In this document: in pieces, positions 55,093 through 64,000 of the stretch
How positions within the stretch are numbered: the first letter of the stretch is position 1
Layout of the letters: each line of letters opens with the position of its first letter
DNA from: Wenzhouxiangella sp. XN24
GTDB lineage: Bacteria; Pseudomonadota; Gammaproteobacteria; Steroidobacterales; XN24
DNA length: 64,000 nucleotides
NCBI RefSeq assembly: GCF_011064545.1
Contig: NZ_JAAMFG010000026.1
Span: 62,001-126,000 of the forward strand
Reading direction: 5' to 3'
Program-made: the position numbers and the translations under genes
The notes under the pieces: generated by a model
Seen by the model: the letters and a program-made list of their open reading frames with translations, nothing else
Told to the model about the DNA's origin: nothing
The model's database searches: none

Positions 55093-57192
55093 ATGCGTAT
55101 TGTACTGAACCCAGCTCTTGCGAAGGTAGCCAGCATCGCGCTGGCGCTGCTGCTCACCACCAGCGTCGCTGCCCAGCCGGCACCGGCAGAGGATGCGCTC
55201 GCGCCTTCCGATCGGCATGGCAAGATCAGCCGCCTGGTCACTACGCTGTTCGAACGCTCCCATTATCGCCGGGCGACGGTGGACGATTCGGCGTCTTCGC
55301 AGATGCTGGACGCTTACCTCGATGCACTCGACCGCAACCGACAGTACTTTCTCGCCGCCGACATCGCAGAATTCGAGCCGCTGCGGACGCGCCTGGACGA
55401 CGCCGTGAAGCGCGGCGAACTCGATGCCGTGTTCGCCATTTACGACCGCTACCTCGCCAGGGCCCGCGAGCGGGTCGAGTTCGCCCTCACCGTGCTGGAC
55501 GAGGAGCCGGATTTCTCCATCGACGAGGAATTCATGTTCGACCGGAGCGAGGAGCCATGGGCGGCCTCGCGCGACGAGCTTGACGACCTGTGGCGCAAGC
55601 GCGTGAAAAACGACGCGCTGGGCCTGTTGCTTACCGAGAAGAGCTGGGAGGAAACCCGCGAAATCCTCGACGGACGTTATTCGCAGGTGCTCAAGCGCCT
55701 TTTCCAGGTGAAGAGCGACGACATCTTCGAGACCTTCATGAACGCCTATGCGAACACGATGGATCCGCATACCAGCTACTACTCACCGCGGAATTCCGAG
55801 GAATACCGTATCCAGATGAGCCTGAATTACGACGGCATCGGGGCTACGCTGCAGATCCAGGACGAATACGTCGCCATCATCAACGTCATTGAAGGCGGGC
55901 CCGCCGCCCTCGACGGCACGCTCAAGCCGAAGGATCGCATCGTCGCTGTCGGCCAGGGCGAGGACGGGGAATTCGTCGACGTCGTGGGCTGGCGGCTCGA
56001 CGAGGTCGTCGACCTGATCCGCGGGCCCGGCGGATCGACGGTGCGCTTGCAGGTGCTTCCCGGCGGAGCCGCCCCCGGAAGCTCGCCCGAAGTCATTGCA
56101 CTGGTGCGTGACAAGGTCAAGCTGGAGGCGCAGGCGGCCCGCAAGGACATCGTGGAAATCGAGCGCGAGGATACGGCGCACCGCATCGGCGTCATCACGG
56201 TGCCCTCCTTCTACCAGGACTACAATGCGCGCGCTGCGGGCAACCGTGAGTACACGAGCACCACGGCGGATGTTCGTCGCCTCACGCTTGAACTCGTGGA
56301 AGAAGGTATCGACGGCCTCGTGCTCGACCTGCGCAACAACGGCGGCGGCCACCTGTCCGAAGCGACCGCCATGACGGGACTGTTCCTGCATGGCGGGCCG
56401 ATCGTGCAGTTGCGCGACACCAGCGGCCGGGTCGAAGTGCTCGAGGAACAGGACACGGGCGTGGTCTACGACGGCCCCCTGGCCGTGCTCGTCAATCGTT
56501 TCAGCGCCTCCGCCTCGGAGATCTTCGCCGCAGCCATACAGGACTACGGTCGGGGCGTCGTGGTCGGCCAGCGGACGTACGGCAAAGGCACCGTGCAGAA
56601 CCTCTACCCTCTCGACCGCTACGCGCCGGGCGACGACCCCCGTTTCGGCCAGCTGACCCTGACGATCGGCAAGTACTATCGCGTGACCGGTGACAGCACG
56701 CAGAATCGCGGTGTCATCCCCGATATCATCGTGCCATCGCCGATCGATTCACACATGGTCGGCGAGAGCACGCGCGATACGGCCCTCCCGTGGGACCAGA
56801 TCCGCAGCACCCGTTTCACGCCCCGCGGGCAACTCGAGGAGGCGATCGAACTCCTCAGCACCGAGCATGGCCGGCGGCGCGGTTCGGACCCGGATTTCGT
56901 CTACCTGCTCGAGGATATCGAGGCCATCGAGACGCAGCGCAGCAGAAAATCGGTGTCATTGAATCTCGAGACACGGCGGGAGGAGACCCGCCGATTCGAA
57001 GCCGAGAGACTGGCGCGCGAGAACGAGCGCCGGGTGTCACGGGGCCTGGAGCCGGTTGCATCGCTCGAGGATGTCGATGAAGAGGACGCCCCGGATATCC
57101 TGCTCCGGGAGGCGGCCTCCGTCGTGGTGGATCTCACGAAGGTACCGGATGGGGTGGTGGCCAAGACCCGGCAACCGGGCGGGACGAATTAA
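55093..57192 (+). CDS. prc: Tail-specific protease Prc (C-terminal processing peptidase, S41)
   Basis: 699 residues, signal peptide LALLLTTSVAAQ, ribosome binding site GGAGAT. N-terminal helical domain (DALDRNRQYFLAADI), PDZ domain (~245-330, YDGIGATLQIQDEYVAIINV), then the S41 core: GVITVPSFYQDY, LDLRNNGGGHLSEA, and the catalytic pair Ser473 in RFSASASEIFA and Lys498 in TYGKGTVQ, 25 residues apart as in E. coli Prc. C-terminal helical domain. It degrades periplasmic proteins with nonpolar C-termini and processes cell-wall enzymes. Confidence 0.95.
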   Translation: MRIVLNPALAKVASIALALLLTTSVAAQPAPAEDALAPSDRHGKISRLVTTLFERSHYRRATVDDSASSQMLDAYLDALDRNRQYFLAADIAEFEPLRTRLDDAVKRGELDAVFAIYDRYLARARERVEFALTVLDEEPDFSIDEEFMFDRSEEPWAASRDELDDLWRKRVKNDALGLLLTEKSWEETREILDGRYSQVLKRLFQVKSDDIFETFMNAYANTMDPHTSYYSPRNSEEYRIQMSLNYDGIGATLQIQDEYVAIINVIEGGPAALDGTLKPKDRIVAVGQGEDGEFVDVVGWRLDEVVDLIRGPGGSTVRLQVLPGGAAPGSSPEVIALVRDKVKLEAQAARKDIVEIEREDTAHRIGVITVPSFYQDYNARAAGNREYTSTTADVRRLTLELVEEGIDGLVLDLRNNGGGHLSEATAMTGLFLHGGPIVQLRDTSGRVEVLEEQDTGVVYDGPLAVLVNRFSASASEIFAAAIQDYGRGVVVGQRTYGKGTVQNLYPLDRYAPGDDPRFGQLTLTIGKYYRVTGDSTQNRGVIPDIIVPSPIDSHMVGESTRDTALPWDQIRSTRFTPRGQLEEAIELLSTEHGRRRGSDPDFVYLLEDIEAIETQRSRKSVSLNLETRREETRRFEAERLARENERRVSRGLEPVASLEDVDEEDAPDILLREAASVVVDLTKVPDGVVAKTRQPGGTN

Positions 57193-57217
57193 CGGAAATC
57201 GGCAGGCTACGGGGGAC

Positions 57218-57245
57218 TTGCATCCCGCATGACCGGTGTTATACT
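57218..57245 (+). promoter_or_regulatory. Sigma-70-type promoter for the second RND operon
   Basis: TTGCAT and TATACT separated by 16 bases, 51 bases before the adaptor ATG. Both hexamers match the consensus at five (TATACT) or four (TTGCAT) of six positions. Confidence 0.55.
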
Positions 57246-57246
57246 C

Positions 57247-57267
57247 CACTACAACACTAACGTAGTG
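57247..57267 (+). promoter_or_regulatory. Inverted repeat next to the -10 element (possible operator)
   Basis: CACTAC and GTAGTG form a perfect 6-bp inverted repeat with a 9-base spacer, starting two bases after the -10 hexamer. Position at the transcription start fits a repressor site of the TetR/MarR kind, though no regulator gene is adjacent. Confidence 0.4.
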
Positions 57268-57295
57268 CATCATCGGAACCGGCGAGAGGCCCCAA

Positions 57296-58495
57296 ATGAG
57301 CTGCACACCGCTACAGCCCCACCAGTCACCCGGCCAGTCCGTGAACCGTGGGAACAAGCCCGCCGCGCGCCTGCGGCGTTTCCTGCCAGCCATGTGGAAT
57401 GCGGCGACCCATCGACTGGTGCAGTTCCAGGCCTTGCTCGTGCCGTTGATGATCAGCGTACTCCTGCTGGCGGGTTGCGAGGGGAACAGCGACGCCGACG
57501 ACTCCGCGGAAGAAGAGGAAATCACCCGGATCCCGGTGGAAATCACCACCCTGCAGCGAGGCGACGTGTTCGCCGTCTACACGGGAACGGCTTCGCTGGA
57601 GACCGATGCCGATGCGCTGGTGATCGCCAAGGTGAGCGGGGAGGTCATGGACCTGCTCGTCGAAGAGGGCGACCGGGTCGAGGAAGGCGAGGTGCTGGCG
57701 CGGCTCGACGGAGACCGTCTGCGCCTGGAGATGCAGCGCTCGCTGGCAAACCTGAGCAAGCTCGAGCAGGAATACGAACGCAACCTGAAGCTGTTCGATC
57801 GGGGCCTCGTGAGCTCCGGCGCTTTCGAGGACCTGAAATACGAACTCGATGCGCTCCGCGCCGCCTATCGTATAGCTGAGCTGGAGTACAGCTATACGGA
57901 GATCCGCGCGCCCATCGCGGGGGTGGTGAGCGAGCGGCACATCCGGCTGGGCAACAATATCTCGGTCAATGAACCGGCATTCCGCGTCACCGCAATGGAT
58001 CCGCTGATCGCGTATATCCATATTCCGGAGCGCGAATTCCGTCGGCTGGAAGCGGGCCAGACCGCCCGGCTGACCCTGGATGCCATTCCCGGGCAGAGTT
58101 TTCCTGCGAATGTGGAGCGCATCAGCCCGGTCGTCGATCCGGAGACCGGCACGTTCAAGGTCACGCTCGAGATCCCGGACCCCGCAGGAACACTCAAGCC
58201 GGGGATGTTCGGCCGCTTCAACATCGTCTGGGACCGGCGCTCCGACGTGCTGCTTGCGCCGCGGGCAGCCATCCTGGATGACGATGTTTCCCAGGCGGTA
58301 TTCGTCGTGATCGACGGCAAGGCGGAGCGCCGCAGTATCCGCACCGGCTACTCGCAAGGCGAGCAGGTCGAGATCATCGACGGGCTCGACGGCGACGAGC
58401 AGGTCGTGGTGATCGGCCAGTCCGGACTGCGCGACGGTGCCAGCGTCGAGGTCGTGCATCGCGGTGCGGCCCGCGTGGCGCAAGAAGATATCTGA
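57296..58495 (+). CDS. RND efflux periplasmic adaptor (MFP), lipoprotein
   Basis: 399 residues. A long basic leader of ~40 residues precedes the hydrophobic core and lipobox (LLLAGC, Cys ~62), so an internal start could be used. Adaptor motifs: AKVSGEVMDLLVEEGDRVEEGEVLARLD, coiled-coil hairpin ~145-200, YTEIRAPIAGVVSERHI, then beta-barrel and membrane-proximal domain (EIIDGLDGDEQVVVIG). First gene of an operon with two permeases and no outer-membrane factor. Confidence 0.9.
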   Translation: MSCTPLQPHQSPGQSVNRGNKPAARLRRFLPAMWNAATHRLVQFQALLVPLMISVLLLAGCEGNSDADDSAEEEEITRIPVEITTLQRGDVFAVYTGTASLETDADALVIAKVSGEVMDLLVEEGDRVEEGEVLARLDGDRLRLEMQRSLANLSKLEQEYERNLKLFDRGLVSSGAFEDLKYELDALRAAYRIAELEYSYTEIRAPIAGVVSERHIRLGNNISVNEPAFRVTAMDPLIAYIHIPEREFRRLEAGQTARLTLDAIPGQSFPANVERISPVVDPETGTFKVTLEIPDPAGTLKPGMFGRFNIVWDRRSDVLLAPRAAILDDDVSQAVFVVIDGKAERRSIRTGYSQGEQVEIIDGLDGDEQVVVIGQSGLRDGASVEVVHRGAARVAQEDI

Positions 58496-58520
58496 CGGTC
58501 TCCGGCCGAGTACTCCCCGC

Positions 58521-61500
58521 ATGCGCCTCATCGATATCGCCACCGAGCGTCGCGTCACCATCGCGATGTTCACCGTCGCCATCGTGCTGTTCGGTTTTGT
58601 TTCGCTCTCGAGACTCGACGTCAACCTGCTGCCGGACCTGTCTTATCCGACGATCACGGTACGCACGGAACTCCAGGGCAGCGCTCCGCTGGAAGTCGAA
58701 AACCTGCTGACCAAGCCCATCGAGGAAGCCGTCGGCGTCATCAAGAACGTGCGCCAGGTGCGCTCGGTGTCGCGGGCCGGGCAGTCCGACGTGGTGCTGG
58801 AATTCCTCTGGGGCACCGAGATGGACATCGCCGGCGTCGAGGTCCGGGAAAAACTCGATCTGCTCGAATTGCCGCTGGAAGCGGGCCGCCCGCTGCTGTT
58901 GCGCTTCGACCCGTCCAATGAGCCCATCAAGCGGCTGGCATTCATGGACCAGGCGGCGAGCGGGCTCGCCGACGATCCGCAGCGGCTCCGGGCACTGCGC
59001 CGCTTCGCCGAGGACCGCCTCAAGAACGACATCGAAGCCGTCGAGGGGGTCGCCGCGGTGAAGGTCAGCGGCGGCCTCGAGGAGGAGATCCAGATCCTGG
59101 TGGACCAGGAAAAAACTGCCCAACTGGGACTCTCGGTGCGCGCCGTGGCGGCCCGGCTGCGGGCCGAGAACGTCAACTTGTCCGGCGGCCGGCTCGAACA
59201 GGGCAGCCAGCGATTCCTGGTCCGGACGCTGAACGAGTTCGGCAGCGTCGAGGAGATCGCCGACGCGGTCATCGCCACACCCGAAAACCGCCCCATCTAC
59301 CTGCGCGACATCGCCACCGTGACGCGCGGTTTCAAGGAACGCGAAGCGATCACGCGAGTGAACGGCGTCGAGAGTGTCGAGCTCGCCATCTACAAGGAAG
59401 GTGATGCCAACACCGTGCAGGTCGCCCAGCGGGTCAATCAGCGCGTCGAACTGCTGGAACCGAAGCTCGAACCCGGCACCGAGCTCAAGCCGATCTACGA
59501 CCAGTCGGTGTTTATCTCACAGGCCATCGACCAGGTTCGCAACGCCGCCCTCCTCGGCGGCTTGTTCGCCATTCTCGTGCTGTATGCCTTCCTGCGCGAC
59601 GCCCGGGCCACGTTCATCATCGGCATCGCGATCCCCGTTTCGGTGATCGGCACGTTCCTGCTGATGTATGCAGCGGGAGTCAGCCTGAACATCATGTCGT
59701 TGGGCGGTATCGCCCTGGCGATCGGCATGCTGGTGGACAACAGCATCGTGGTGCTGGAGAACATCGTCCGCAAGAAAGAGCAGGGACTTTCGGTGCTGGA
59801 CGCCGCCCGGCGCGGCACGGCCGAGGTGGCCGGTGCCGTGACGGCTGCGACGCTGACGACCGTGGCGGTGTTCTTTCCGATGGTCTTCGTGAGCGGAATC
59901 GCGGGACAACTGTTCCGCGACCAGGCGCTCACGGTGACCTTCGCCCTGCTGTTTTCCCTGCTCGTCGCTCTCACCCTGATCCCGATGCTGGCGGCGCGTG
60001 GCGACGTGCCCCGCTATGCCGACGAACAGGCCCGCGTGCCCCCGGGCCGCGTGACCCGCATCGCCGGCGGCGCGCTGCGTCTCGCGGGACGCGTCGTCTT
60101 CGGCATCGCGTGGCTCCTGGCCTGGCTGATGCGGCCTCTCGTGTGGTTCTTCCAGGGCTTGTACCGAACGGCCGCGGCGGCCTATGCGCCTTTGCTGGCA
60201 GGCGCGCTGCGCAGGCGCTGGCTGGTGATGCTGCTGGCTGCCGGCGCATTCGCATCGAGCATCGCGATGCTGCCGCGCCTCGGTTACGAGCTTTTGCCGC
60301 AGCTGGCCCAGGGCGAGTTTGCCGTGGACCTGCGGCTGCCCGCCGGCGCACCGCTGGTCGAAACCGATGCCGCGATCCTGCGCCTGCAGCAGGCCACCCG
60401 GGATCTGCCGGACGTGGCACTGAGCTACTCGGTGGCTGGCACCGGAAACCGGCTCGACGCCAGCCCCGTGGATGCAGGTGAACACACCGGCCAGCTCAAT
60501 GTGCAGCTGGCGCCGGGCGCCGGGGCCGCCGGCGAGGCCGCCACCGTCGCCGCGATGCGCAACACGCTGGATCGCATGCCCGGCGTCTCGCACGAGATCT
60601 CCCGTCCGGCCCTGTTCGCGTTCAGCACCCCGCTGGAGATCGAGATCGCCGGCTACGAGCTGGAGCGCATCGCCACTGTCGCCGAGCAACTCCGGGGCCG
60701 CCTCGTGCAATCGCCGCGCTTTGCGGATGTCCGCAGCACGGTCGAGGAAGGCAATCCCGAGATCCAGATCGTTTTCGACCAGGAGCGTGCCGCCCGGCTG
60801 GGCCTCATCGTCCGCGATATCGCCGACACGGTCGTGGCCAAGGTGCGCGGGGAAGTCGCCACGCGCTATACCTGGCGCGACAAGAAAATCGACGTGCTCG
60901 TACGCAGCGTCGATACGCGAGACTCTTCGTTGCGCGAAATCGAGAATCTCATCGTCAATCCCGAAAGCAGTCGCCCCATCCCGCTCGAGGCCGTGGCCGA
61001 TATCCTCGTCGCGGCCGGACCCTCCGAAATCAGGCGCGCGGACCAGTCCCGCGTCGCCATCGTCTCGGCCAATATCGCATATGGCGACCTGGCCGGCGCC
61101 ACGGAAGAGATTCGCGAGGTGCTCGCCACGCTGCCGATGGCGACCGACGTCTCTGCGACCATCGCCGGGCAAAGTGCGGAAATGCAGGAGTCTTTCCGCT
61201 CGATGATGTTCACGCTCGCGATGGCGGTTTTCCTGGTCTATCTCGTGATGGCTTCACAGTTCGAGTCGCTGTTGCATCCTTTCGTGATCCTGTTCACGAT
61301 TCCGCTCGCCCTGGTGGGCGCCGTCTGGTCCCTGTGGCTCACCGGCACGACGCTGAGCGTGGTCGCATTCATCGGCCTGATCATGCTGGCGGGCATCGTG
61401 GTGAACAATGCGATCGTGCTCGTCGACCTGATCAACCAGCTGCGCCGGGCCGGCAAGGAGTGCAACGCGGCCATCATGGAAGCCGGACGCGCCCGCCTCC

Positions 61501-61727
61501 GCCCCATCCTGATGACCACGCTCACGACGACGCTCGGACTTCTGCCGATGGCACTCGGGTTCGGCGAGGGCGCTGAAGTGCGCACGCCCATGGCCATCAC
61601 CGTGATCGGGGGGCTGCTCGTCTCGACCTTGTTGACGCTGCTGGTGATCCCGGTGGTGTATTCCCTGCTCGACCGTGGCATCCGCGTGCTCGATGACGGC
61701 ACCGAACGCCGGGAAGCCACCGCATGA
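58521..61727 (+). CDS. RND efflux permease, HAE1-like, first of a tandem pair
   Basis: 1068 residues from ATG 58521. It opens MRLIDIATERRVTIAMF. TM4 carries AIGMLVDNSIVVLENIVR, with Asp-Asn at the proton-relay position. A long insertion after TM6 (~515-590) is Arg/Pro-rich and then hydrophobic. The second half has MLAGIVVNNAIVLVDLINQL. It forms the inner-membrane pump with the adaptor 25 bases upstream. Its stop overlaps the next permease start (ATGA), as in mdtB-mdtC. Confidence 0.93.
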   Translation: MRLIDIATERRVTIAMFTVAIVLFGFVSLSRLDVNLLPDLSYPTITVRTELQGSAPLEVENLLTKPIEEAVGVIKNVRQVRSVSRAGQSDVVLEFLWGTEMDIAGVEVREKLDLLELPLEAGRPLLLRFDPSNEPIKRLAFMDQAASGLADDPQRLRALRRFAEDRLKNDIEAVEGVAAVKVSGGLEEEIQILVDQEKTAQLGLSVRAVAARLRAENVNLSGGRLEQGSQRFLVRTLNEFGSVEEIADAVIATPENRPIYLRDIATVTRGFKEREAITRVNGVESVELAIYKEGDANTVQVAQRVNQRVELLEPKLEPGTELKPIYDQSVFISQAIDQVRNAALLGGLFAILVLYAFLRDARATFIIGIAIPVSVIGTFLLMYAAGVSLNIMSLGGIALAIGMLVDNSIVVLENIVRKKEQGLSVLDAARRGTAEVAGAVTAATLTTVAVFFPMVFVSGIAGQLFRDQALTVTFALLFSLLVALTLIPMLAARGDVPRYADEQARVPPGRVTRIAGGALRLAGRVVFGIAWLLAWLMRPLVWFFQGLYRTAAAAYAPLLAGALRRRWLVMLLAAGAFASSIAMLPRLGYELLPQLAQGEFAVDLRLPAGAPLVETDAAILRLQQATRDLPDVALSYSVAGTGNRLDASPVDAGEHTGQLNVQLAPGAGAAGEAATVAAMRNTLDRMPGVSHEISRPALFAFSTPLEIEIAGYELERIATVAEQLRGRLVQSPRFADVRSTVEEGNPEIQIVFDQERAARLGLIVRDIADTVVAKVRGEVATRYTWRDKKIDVLVRSVDTRDSSLREIENLIVNPESSRPIPLEAVADILVAAGPSEIRRADQSRVAIVSANIAYGDLAGATEEIREVLATLPMATDVSATIAGQSAEMQESFRSMMFTLAMAVFLVYLVMASQFESLLHPFVILFTIPLALVGAVWSLWLTGTTLSVVAFIGLIMLAGIVVNNAIVLVDLINQLRRAGKECNAAIMEAGRARLRPILMTTLTTTLGLLPMALGFGEGAEVRTPMAITVIGGLLVSTLLTLLVIPVVYSLLDRGIRVLDDGTERREATA

Positions 61728-64000
61728 GAATCTCCCGGGCAGCCATCGGCCGGCCGGTCACGACGGTGATGATTTTCGTCGCGCTGGCCGTGATCGGCCT
61801 GGTGGCATCGCGGATGCTGCCGCTCGAAAAGTACCCCGACATCGAATTCCCCGGCATTTTCATCAACATCCCCTACCAGGGCTCGAGTCCCGAGGAAGTC
61901 GAACAACTGATCACGCGTCCGGTGGAGGAAGCGCTGGCGACGCTCAGCGGCGTCGAACGCATGCAGTCCGCCTCGCGCCAGGACAACGCACAGGTATTTC
62001 TCCAGTTCGGCTGGGACCAGGACGTCGCCGCCAAGGGTATCGAGGCTCGGGCCAAGGTCGATGCCGTCCGGCACCTGCTGCCTGACGACGTGCGGCGGGT
62101 GCTGGTGTTCACCGGGTCGCTCGGTGACCAGCCGATCCTGAATCTGCGCATCAGCAGCGACCGGGATCTATCCGACGCATACAGCATGCTGGATCGACAG
62201 TTGAAGCGTCGCATCGAGCGTCTCGAGGGCGTCTCCCGTGTGACCCTGTACGGCGTGGACCAGCGCGAGATCCGCATCCTGCTCGACGCCGACCGGATCG
62301 CGGCCCACGGGGTAGACCTCAATGCGCTCCGCGAATTGCTGGAGAAAGCCAACTTTTCCGTCAGCGCCGGGCAGCTGACCGACGGCGAACGGCGCTTCAG
62401 CGTGCGACCCATCGGAGAGATGAGCTCCGTGGACGAGGTGAACAACATCCTGGTGCGCGACAACCTGAGATTGAGCGACATCGCCGCCGTGGAATTGCTC
62501 AGCCCCGAACGGCTGAATGCCCGTCACCTGGACCGGCGCTACTCGATCGGACTGGACGTATTCAAGCAACCGGGTGCCAACCTCGTGGACGTGGCCCGGC
62601 GCGTCAAGAGCGAAGTGGATGCCGTGGCGGACACGGACCTGATGCGGGGCATCCACGTCTTTGCGCTGGGCGACCAGGCAGAGGGCGTCACCTCGTCGCT
62701 CAGCGACCTGATGACATCGGGGGCGATCGGCGCCCTGCTCGCCTTCGCCGTGCTGTACCTTTTCCTGCGCCAGGGGGCGACGACCCTGATCGTGGTCGCC
62801 TGCGTGCCGTTCTCGCTGCTCATCACGCTCGGCGTCATGTATTTCCTCGACATCACGCTGAATATTCTCTCGATGATGGGCCTGATGCTTGCGGTCGGCA
62901 TGCTCGTGGACAACGCGGTCGTGGTCACCGAAAGTATCTTCCGCGAGCGGCAACGCGACCCGGGCAATCCGCTGCGGGCCACTCTCCGCGGGGTCAACGC
63001 CGTTTCGATGGCGGTGACGGCCGGGACACTCACGTCCATCATCGTGTTCGTGCCGATACTGTTCGGCGTGAAGACGAATATCACGCTGTTCCTGACGCAC
63101 GTCGCAGTCAGTATCGTCGTGGCCATGCTCGCCTCGCTGCTGATGGCGCTGACCGTCGTGCCGATGATCGTGTCGCGTATTCCCTCCCCGCCGCCGCCTC
63201 GCAAGAGTTCCTGGATATCGCGCCTGAGCATGCGCTACGCGGGCGCCCTGGACTGGACCCTGCGCCATCGCTGGTGGACTGCGTTGGTCGTCGTGCTGAT
63301 CGTCGCCAGCGTGGCCATCCCGCTGAAGGCCGTGAAATTCGATGCGTTCCCGCAGGAGGCCGGGCGCCAGCTTCTCTTGCTCTATAACGTGAAAGACAAG
63401 TATCCGCTGGCGGAGATGAAACGCGCGGTGGACGAAATCGAGGAATACCTTTACGCGAACCAGGAACGCTTCGACATACGGCAGGTATACAGTTTCTACG
63501 AGGAAGGCCGTGCCCAGTCGACCCTGTTGCTCCATGACGGGGACGACGCCAGGGTCCCGACCGGCGAAGTGATCTCGCGGGTCATGGCCGATCTCCCGGA
63601 AATCGTCATCGGCCAGCCGAATTTCGAGTTCGGCAACCAGGGCGGCGACGAAGGATTCACACTGCAACTGGCCGGAGAGTCCACCGAAGCGCTCGCGGAA
63701 CTGGCCCCGCAGGTCGTGCGGCTTTTGTCCACGGTCGAAGGGTTGCGCGACGTACGCACGGACATCAGCGGCGGCGACCGCGAGATCCGAGTGAAGGTGG
63801 ATCGCATGCGCGCCATGCGACAGGGCCTCGACCCGCAGACCATCGCATCCTCGCTGTCGGTGGCCATGCGCGGCGAACAGTTGCGGGAGTTCCGCGGCGC
63901 GGACGGGGAAGTGAAAGTCAGGATCGCCTTTCGCGAGGACGACAGACAGAGCCTTGCGCAACTCGCCGATCTTCCGCTTTACGCGCCCGACGGCCGACGT
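61724..64000 (+). CDS. RND efflux permease, second of a tandem pair (3' end outside window)
   Basis: 759 codons are visible; the frame is open at the window edge. It starts MRISRAAIGRPVTTVMIF, followed by the porter start LPLEKYPDIEFPGIFINIPY. TM4 region is AVGMLVDNAVVVTESIFRER. The ATG overlaps the stop of the preceding permease, implying balanced synthesis and perhaps a mixed trimer as in MdtBC. The C-terminal third and any outer-membrane gene lie beyond the window. Confidence 0.92.
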   Translation, partial: MRISRAAIGRPVTTVMIFVALAVIGLVASRMLPLEKYPDIEFPGIFINIPYQGSSPEEVEQLITRPVEEALATLSGVERMQSASRQDNAQVFLQFGWDQDVAAKGIEARAKVDAVRHLLPDDVRRVLVFTGSLGDQPILNLRISSDRDLSDAYSMLDRQLKRRIERLEGVSRVTLYGVDQREIRILLDADRIAAHGVDLNALRELLEKANFSVSAGQLTDGERRFSVRPIGEMSSVDEVNNILVRDNLRLSDIAAVELLSPERLNARHLDRRYSIGLDVFKQPGANLVDVARRVKSEVDAVADTDLMRGIHVFALGDQAEGVTSSLSDLMTSGAIGALLAFAVLYLFLRQGATTLIVVACVPFSLLITLGVMYFLDITLNILSMMGLMLAVGMLVDNAVVVTESIFRERQRDPGNPLRATLRGVNAVSMAVTAGTLTSIIVFVPILFGVKTNITLFLTHVAVSIVVAMLASLLMALTVVPMIVSRIPSPPPPRKSSWISRLSMRYAGALDWTLRHRWWTALVVVLIVASVAIPLKAVKFDAFPQEAGRQLLLLYNVKDKYPLAEMKRAVDEIEEYLYANQERFDIRQVYSFYEEGRAQSTLLLHDGDDARVPTGEVISRVMADLPEIVIGQPNFEFGNQGGDEGFTLQLAGESTEALAELAPQVVRLLSTVEGLRDVRTDISGGDREIRVKVDRMRAMRQGLDPQTIASSLSVAMRGEQLREFRGADGEVKVRIAFREDDRQSLAQLADLPLYAPDGRR

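Overview
This is a gene-dense, GC-rich bacterial chromosome segment. Gene content (MexAB- and MdtABC-like RND pumps, tail-specific protease Prc, UPF0178, secreted MsrA/MsrB, AI-2E/PerM permease, Isp-type NiFe hydrogenase) points to a gammaproteobacterium, perhaps of the Chromatiales/Woeseiaceae kind. That placement is inference from gene content. I see no rRNA, tRNA, IS element, CRISPR array or integrase, and no gene-free stretch over about 300 bases; the longest gaps are 6110-6387 and 10749-10977.

Layout. 1-5.6 kb (+): an operon with a glycoside hydrolase (cut by the window start), a GT4 glycosyltransferase and an unusual fusion of an alkaline-phosphatase-superfamily phosphodiesterase with an endonuclease/exonuclease/phosphatase (EEP) domain. 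5.6-7 kb: two membrane proteins of the same plan and a 34-residue membrane peptide. 7-10.7 kb (-): a Hen1-type RNA methyltransferase and a large hybrid histidine kinase. 11-13.3 kb (+): cyclic-nucleotide-binding protein, UPF0178 protein and MFS transporter. 13.3-21.1 kb (-): S9 peptidase followed by a tripartite RND efflux system. 21.2-34.9 kb: MsrB/MsrA, a small membrane protein (+), diheme cytochrome c, CrtC/AttH-like lipocalin protein, DUF4442 protein, alanine/glycine symporter, wax ester synthase with an overlapping hydrolase, an L,D-transpeptidase homologue without its catalytic cysteine, OPT transporter and MscS channel.

34.9-48 kb is the metabolic centrepiece. On the minus strand lie a maturation protease, a HupH-type assembly protein and hynS-isp1-isp2-hynL, a membrane-linked Isp-type [NiFe] hydrogenase whose Fe-S/heme subunits resemble DsrK/HdrD and NarI/DsrM. 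Divergently, hypCABDFE builds and inserts the NiFe(CN)2CO cofactor, and a SAM hydrolase gene follows hypE by 16 bases. Together these genes look sufficient for synthesis and maturation of a periplasmic H2-oxidising (or reversible) hydrogenase exchanging electrons with the membrane pool.

48-64 kb: EF-G paralogue, CBS-domain protein, an ExeA-like ATPase with degenerate nucleotide-binding motifs fused to an FHA domain, glyoxalase I, AI-2E-family permease, several small membrane/DUF1232 proteins, Prc, and a second RND system with one adaptor and two tandem permeases, the second running off the window end.

No single cluster is clearly a new defence or mobile system. The best candidates for undescribed biology are the phosphodiesterase-EEP fusion operon with its in-frame G9 tract, the standalone Hen1, the cysteine-less L,D-transpeptidase and the ExeA-FHA protein.
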